Shown one piece after another: positions 61,092-64,000 of a stretch of 64,000 bases of DNA (position 1 is the stretch's first letter; each line of letters opens with the position of its first letter). Source of the stretch: an uncultured Bacteroidales bacterium (GTDB taxonomy: Bacteria; Bacteroidota; Bacteroidia; Bacteroidales; ML635J-15); NCBI GenBank assembly GCA_937899245.1, contig CALDKB010000053.1, positions 23,228 to 87,227 of the forward strand. The letters are read 5' to 3'. A program made the translations under genes and the position numbers. The notes under the pieces are model-generated. The model saw only the letters and a list, made by a program, of their open reading frames with translations, was not told where the DNA came from and searched no databases.

Positions 61092-63304
61092 TATTCGCTT
61101 CGGGAAACTTTAATTACACCATCGATTTCAAAAATTCGGCGTATTAGGTTGTCGAGGTTGAACTTATTCTGAACGAACAAGTTGATTTTTCCGGTAAATA
61201 TCTCGCCGTGAGTTTCGAAATGCAGCATGTTGGAGTTGACGTTTGCCTCCTGCGAGATAAGTTTGGTGATATTGTAAACCAGTCCGAGCTGGTCGATGCC
61301 CTCGATAGATATCTGCACCTTGTACGACTGACCCTTGTAGCTTTCCCATTCTATTGAAACGATTTTTTCGCCATGAGTAGCAGCAAGGTCCTTTAGTTCG
61401 TGGCAGTCCTTCTTGTGGACGATGACTGTATTGTTTGGGGTGATGTATCCAACGACCTCGTCGCCGGGGATAGGGTTGCAGCACGATGCCAGCGAAAAGC
61501 GCTTTTCGTTTTCGTCGTTTATGACAAACGTGTCCTTGTGGCTTATCTTTTCGTTCTTGTTGTCGGCTTTTCTGAATCCGAGTTTCCAGTATTTGGCGAA
61601 GAAGTTGCTTGAGTTCTTGCTTTTCTTAACGATTTCGTCGATAGTTTCGGTGAAGTCGCTTTCCTTGATTTGGCCGCTGCCAAGACGGAAATACAGTTCG
61701 TCGTCGGAATAGAGTTCGAATTTTTCGCGGATTTTCCTGATGGCCTTGTAGTCGAGATGAATATTCAGTTCGGTCTGCTTCTTTTCGAGCATTCGTTTGC
61801 CTTTGGCTATGTCGGCCGACTTGTCGGTCTTCAGGGCTTTTTTTATCATCGATTTTGCCTTTGCCGACATGGCGAAGTTGAGCCATTCGATCTTAGGCGT
61901 CTGTTTTTTCGATGTTAGGATTTCGACCTGGTCGCCGCTGTAAAGCACCTGCGACAGCGGAGCCATATTGTGGTTTACCTTGGCGGCAATGGCGTGGTTT
62001 CCGACGTCGGTATGGATGTCGTATGCGAAGTCGATGACGGTTGAGCCCTTCGGGATATTTACGATTTCGCCCTTAGGGGTGAAAATATGTATTTCCTTGG
62101 TGAAAATGTCAAGCTTGAAGTCGTCGAGGAAGTCGAATGAGCCGTCGGTGTTCTTCAGGGTTTCCTTCATGTTCTCGATAAGGGCGTTCAGTCCGGGGTT
62201 GTTGCCTTTTTCGCCGGTCTTGTATTTCCAGTGCGAGGCGATACCTTTTTCGGCAATATCGTCCATTTTTCGGCTTCGTATCTGAATTTCCACCCATTTG
62301 CCCTGTGGACCCATTACGGTAATGTGCAAGGCCTCGTATCCGTTTGGCTTGGGCTTCTTAACCCAGTCGCGAATACGGCCGGGGTGATATTCGTAAACGT
62401 TGGTTATCAACGACATTATTCGGTAGCAAGTTTCGCGGGCCTTGTCGTCGGTAATATTGTCTTCATGGTCGAAGATGATGCGGATAGCAAACAGGTCGTA
62501 CACGTCCTCGAACGGAATATTCTGCTTTTGCATCTTGTTCCAGATGGAGTAAACCGATTTCAGTCGTCCCTTGATGGTGCATTTTATCCCGGCATTCTCC
62601 ATTATGTCCCGCAGAGGAGTGATAAAGTCGTTGATATACTTATTTCGTACCTCTTCGGTCTCCTGGAATTTCTTTGTGATTTCGTTGTAGGCGGTCGGGT
62701 TGGTGAACTTCATTGACAAGTCTTCCAGTTCCGACTTTATGGCATATAGACCAAGGCGTTCGGCTAGAGGGGCGTATACGTTGAATGTTTCGCTGGCGAT
62801 CTTTATCTGCTTGTACTCGGGCATCGAGTCGAGGGTACGCATGTTGTGCAGGCGGTCGGCAAGCTTGATCATGATTACGCGTATGTCTTCCGACATTGTC
62901 ATAAGCATCTTGCGGAAGTTTTCGATTTGCTTCGATGCGTCCTGGTCGAGAATTGTGGATATCTTGGTGAGCCCTTCGACAATGCTTGCTATCTTCGGGT
63001 CGAATATTCGTTCTATGTCCTCTACGGTGTAGTCGGTATCCTCTACAACGTCGTGAAGCAAAGCGCTTGCTATAGAGCGGCGGCCGAGACCGATTTCGGA
63101 TGCTACGATCTTGGCTACTGCAATTGGGTGGATTATGTAAGGGTCGCCACTTTTGCGACGCATCTTGGAGTGGGCCTCGTTGGCCAGTTCGAAGGCCTTG
63201 CGTACGAGGGCAATGTCTTCGGGGGTCTTCAGTCGTTTGGCCGACTTTATGAGGTCGTCGTATAGTAGTTCTATCTGTGCTTGTTCTTCTGCTGTTAGTG
63301 CCAT
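61091..63304 (-). CDS. Bifunctional (p)ppGpp synthetase/hydrolase (Rel/SpoT)
   Basis: A 737-residue enzyme. The HD hydrolase domain shows ASALLHDVVEDTDYTVEDIE and the metal histidine in IIHPIAVAKIVASEIG; RLHNMRTLD follows. The synthetase domain shows KGRLKSVYSIWNKM and EDVYDLFAIRIIFDHEDN. Then come TGS (IVNIPKGSTVIDFAYDIHTD), a zinc-finger-like region with CCNPIPGDEVVGY, and an ACT domain at the end. Both active sites look intact, so it should both make and break (p)ppGpp in the cytoplasm. The start ATG is 63304, 22 bases after a -7 element. Confidence 0.95.
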   Translation of the reverse strand: MALTAEEQAQIELLYDDLIKSAKRLKTPEDIALVRKAFELANEAHSKMRRKSGDPYIIHPIAVAKIVASEIGLGRRSIASALLHDVVEDTDYTVEDIERIFDPKIASIVEGLTKISTILDQDASKQIENFRKMLMTMSEDIRVIMIKLADRLHNMRTLDSMPEYKQIKIASETFNVYAPLAERLGLYAIKSELEDLSMKFTNPTAYNEITKKFQETEEVRNKYINDFITPLRDIMENAGIKCTIKGRLKSVYSIWNKMQKQNIPFEDVYDLFAIRIIFDHEDNITDDKARETCYRIMSLITNVYEYHPGRIRDWVKKPKPNGYEALHITVMGPQGKWVEIQIRSRKMDDIAEKGIASHWKYKTGEKGNNPGLNALIENMKETLKNTDGSFDFLDDFKLDIFTKEIHIFTPKGEIVNIPKGSTVIDFAYDIHTDVGNHAIAAKVNHNMAPLSQVLYSGDQVEILTSKKQTPKIEWLNFAMSAKAKSMIKKALKTDKSADIAKGKRMLEKKQTELNIHLDYKAIRKIREKFELYSDDELYFRLGSGQIKESDFTETIDEIVKKSKNSSNFFAKYWKLGFRKADNKNEKISHKDTFVINDENEKRFSLASCCNPIPGDEVVGYITPNNTVIVHKKDCHELKDLAATHGEKIVSIEWESYKGQSYKVQISIEGIDQLGLVYNITKLISQEANVNSNMLHFETHGEIFTGKINLFVQNKFNLDNLIRRIFEIDGVIKVSRSE

Positions 63305-63325
63305 GACAAAACAATATTAAACATA

Positions 63326-63333
63326 CAAAGTTA
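63326..63333 (-). promoter_or_regulatory. -7 element for rel/spoT
   Basis: The minus strand reads TAACTTTG, 21 bases before the ATG at 63304. The nearest TTTG upstream is 24 bases away, outside the usual range. Confidence 0.45.
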
Positions 63334-63404
63334 CTGCTTTTTCGGTTGCGTTTTTGTCAAAAAACATATTGTTACTAACTTTTGATGTTAAAAAAACGAT
63401 TTGA

Positions 63405-63457
63405 ATGGCTAAAGCCGTTTGATGGATGACGCCGTTTGAATGGCTAAAGCCGTTTGA
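63405..63457. repeat. Tandem 17/18-bp repeat with self-complementary cores
   Basis: Three units: ATGGCTAAAGCCGTTTG (63405-63421), ATGGATGACGCCGTTTGA (63422-63439), ATGGCTAAAGCCGTTTGA (63440-63457). The core GGC-taa-aGCC is a tiny palindrome. The unit runs straight into the dispersed repeat copy. Confidence 0.7.
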
Positions 63458-63510
63458 AGATTGCCAAGGTATCGCTATAGCGATGGTTTGATGACATGGC
63501 TGGCGCCATG
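63451..63510. repeat. Dispersed intergenic repeat, copy 2
   Basis: Sixty bases matching 21652-21712: CGTTTGAAGATTG, a hairpin ATCGC-tata-GCGAT and a hairpin CATGGC-tggc-GCCATG. The stems are the same as in copy 1 but the loops differ. Related pieces occur at 24029-24075 and 63923-64000. Confidence 0.65.
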
Positions 63511-63581
63511 GGTACGGGACGGATCTGTCAGATGTTTGATGGTTTTGTTTGTGCTGATGCTTTTCTCTTGCCCTCGCTTGG

Positions 63582-63693
63582 CGTAGGCTCCAGCCTACGA
63601 CATTGCAACTACAAGGCTCCGGCCTTGAATAAATGTTCTCTCGCTATTTTCAAGCTCCTGCTTGAAAATCGTCGTTCCGAAGCACCCGCTTCG
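63582..63693. repeat. Row of four short hairpins with a shared loop
   Basis: Perfect stems: CGTAGGCT/AGCCTACG (63582-63599), CAAGGC/GCCTTG (63612-63627), ATTTTCAAGC/GCTTGAAAAT (63646-63669), CGAAGC/GCTTCG (63678-63693). The centres are GCTCCAGC, GCTCCGGC, GCTCCTGC and GCACCCGC, so the loop is conserved while the stem sequences differ. The spacing between starts is 30-34 bases. Confidence 0.7.
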
Positions 63694-63763
63694 TTGAATT
63701 GATAGTTTTGCTGTGTTTCGTCTCGGAAGGGCTGGGTGGTGTCGGTATTTTTTCAAAAAAAAC

Positions 63764-63794
63764 TTTGGACAAACAATTATTAGCATTACTTTTG
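63764..63794 (+). promoter_or_regulatory. Consensus promoter of tRNA-Pro
   Basis: TTTG (63764-63767) and TACTTTTG (63787-63794) are exactly 19 bases apart, a full match to the Bacteroidota pattern. The mature tRNA begins 20 bases later. Confidence 0.85.
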
Positions 63795-63813
63795 CAACCT
63801 CAAATAAAAAAAG

Positions 63814-63887
63814 CGGGGTGTGGTGCAGTTGGCTAGCATTCTTGCATGGGGTGCAAGCGGTCGCGCGTTCAAGTCGCGCCACTCCGA
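63814..63887 (+). tRNA. tRNA-Pro (anticodon GGG)
   Basis: The cloverleaf is complete: acceptor CGGGGTG/CACTCCG starting with C1, which is normal for proline tRNAs, D loop with AGTTGG, anticodon stem CTTGC/GCAAG around loop ATGGGGT, and T loop TTCAAGT. The anticodon GGG reads CCC and CCU. The 3' CCA is not encoded. Confidence 0.97.
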
Positions 63888-63891
63888 CAGG

Positions 63892-63916
63892 GCGGTTCTG
63901 ATGGACCGCTTTTTTT
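63892..63916 (+). terminator. Terminator after tRNA-Pro
   Basis: GCGGT (63892-63896) pairs with ACCGC (63905-63909), followed by seven T residues. It lies 4 bases past the tRNA. Confidence 0.75.
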
Positions 63917-63919
63917 ATG

Positions 63920-64000
63920 CTACGGAAGGTGAATGGCTGGCGCCGTTTGACGCTTCGCTGTTTGAAGTCGTTTGTATTGCCGACCTTGGAAAGGTCGAAT
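63920..64000. repeat. Further repeat fragments at the window end
   Basis: The stretch contains GGCTGGCGCC, CGCTTCGCTGTTTGAAG and a hairpin GACCTT-gga-AAGGTC, all in the style of the dispersed repeat. It runs off the window edge. Confidence 0.5.

Noticed and set aside
63496..63702. 68-codon frame over the hairpin row
   Set aside because: It is made of repeats and palindromes, has no promoter or family, and its opposite strand has an equally long frame.

Overview
The window reads as a chromosomal segment of a Bacteroidales-type member of the Bacteroidota. The signs are Bacteroidota promoters (-33 TTTG, -7 TAnnTTTG), a type IX secretion system (T9SS) outer-membrane protein of the PorP/SprF family, five secreted proteins with T9SS C-terminal sorting domains (type A and type B), a 737-residue Rel/SpoT enzyme, and families largely confined to the phylum (DUF4834, CCC-motif membrane protein, DUF2723). 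LpxB indicates a lipid A outer membrane. No rRNA, prophage, insertion sequence or CRISPR array was found. The species cannot be named from the sequence.

Layout. 1-7.7 kb (+): end of asnS, rpoN, a PAP2-like membrane protein, DUF4834, a LolC/E-like permease, a beta-CASP nuclease, purA and a PAS protein. 7.7-12.1 kb (+): PorP/SprF plus a 1095-residue type B T9SS substrate. 12.1-23.9 kb (-): rplI-rpsR-rpsF, PiT phosphate transporter with its DUF47 partner, a DUF2723 glycosyltransferase-like protein with two thioredoxin-fold proteins, and an LtaS-like sulfatase. 23.9-25.1 kb: a gene-poor stretch with dispersed repeats, an 11-bp tandem array, a foldable 107-bp element and a broken gene. 25.1-32.6 kb: tRNA-Ala behind a T9SS substrate, then a (+) operon of cyclophilin-like lipoprotein, M16 peptidase, secreted nuclease-like protein and YkgJ protein. 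32.6-39.2 kb (-): lpxB, surE, a double-thioredoxin lipoprotein, miaA, an acyl-CoA reductase and a CCC-motif/DUF2752 pair. 39.4-43.9 kb (+): a lipoprotein, aat, tilS, a phosphohexomutase. 44-55.3 kb (mostly -): aspS, hisS, ychF, two large T9SS substrates and mnmD. 55.3-57.9 kb (+): a candidate small RNA, a SIMPL protein and two paralogous lipoproteins. 58-63.3 kb (-): TraB/GumN protein, trkA, an unknown gene and rel/spoT. The end holds repeats and tRNA-Pro.

Most genes are housekeeping: four tRNA-charging or modifying themes (asnS, aspS, hisS, tilS, miaA, mnmD, aat), purine synthesis, stringent response, phosphate and potassium uptake. The accessory theme is envelope and secretion: T9SS substrates, lipoproteins, thioredoxin-fold proteins and a DUF2723 membrane protein.

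The least explained signals are non-coding. (1) Two exact 10-bp-period arrays (consensus CAAACNAYNT) sit in the same orientation directly before the start codons of aat and the TraB/GumN gene. (2) A row of short hairpins at 63.58-63.69 kb keeps its loop while the stem sequences change with matching complementary changes. (3) An intergenic promoter-stem-loops-terminator unit lies at 55.52-55.67 kb. (4) A foldable element with an adjacent broken gene lies at 24.57-24.97 kb. Functions for these are not assigned.
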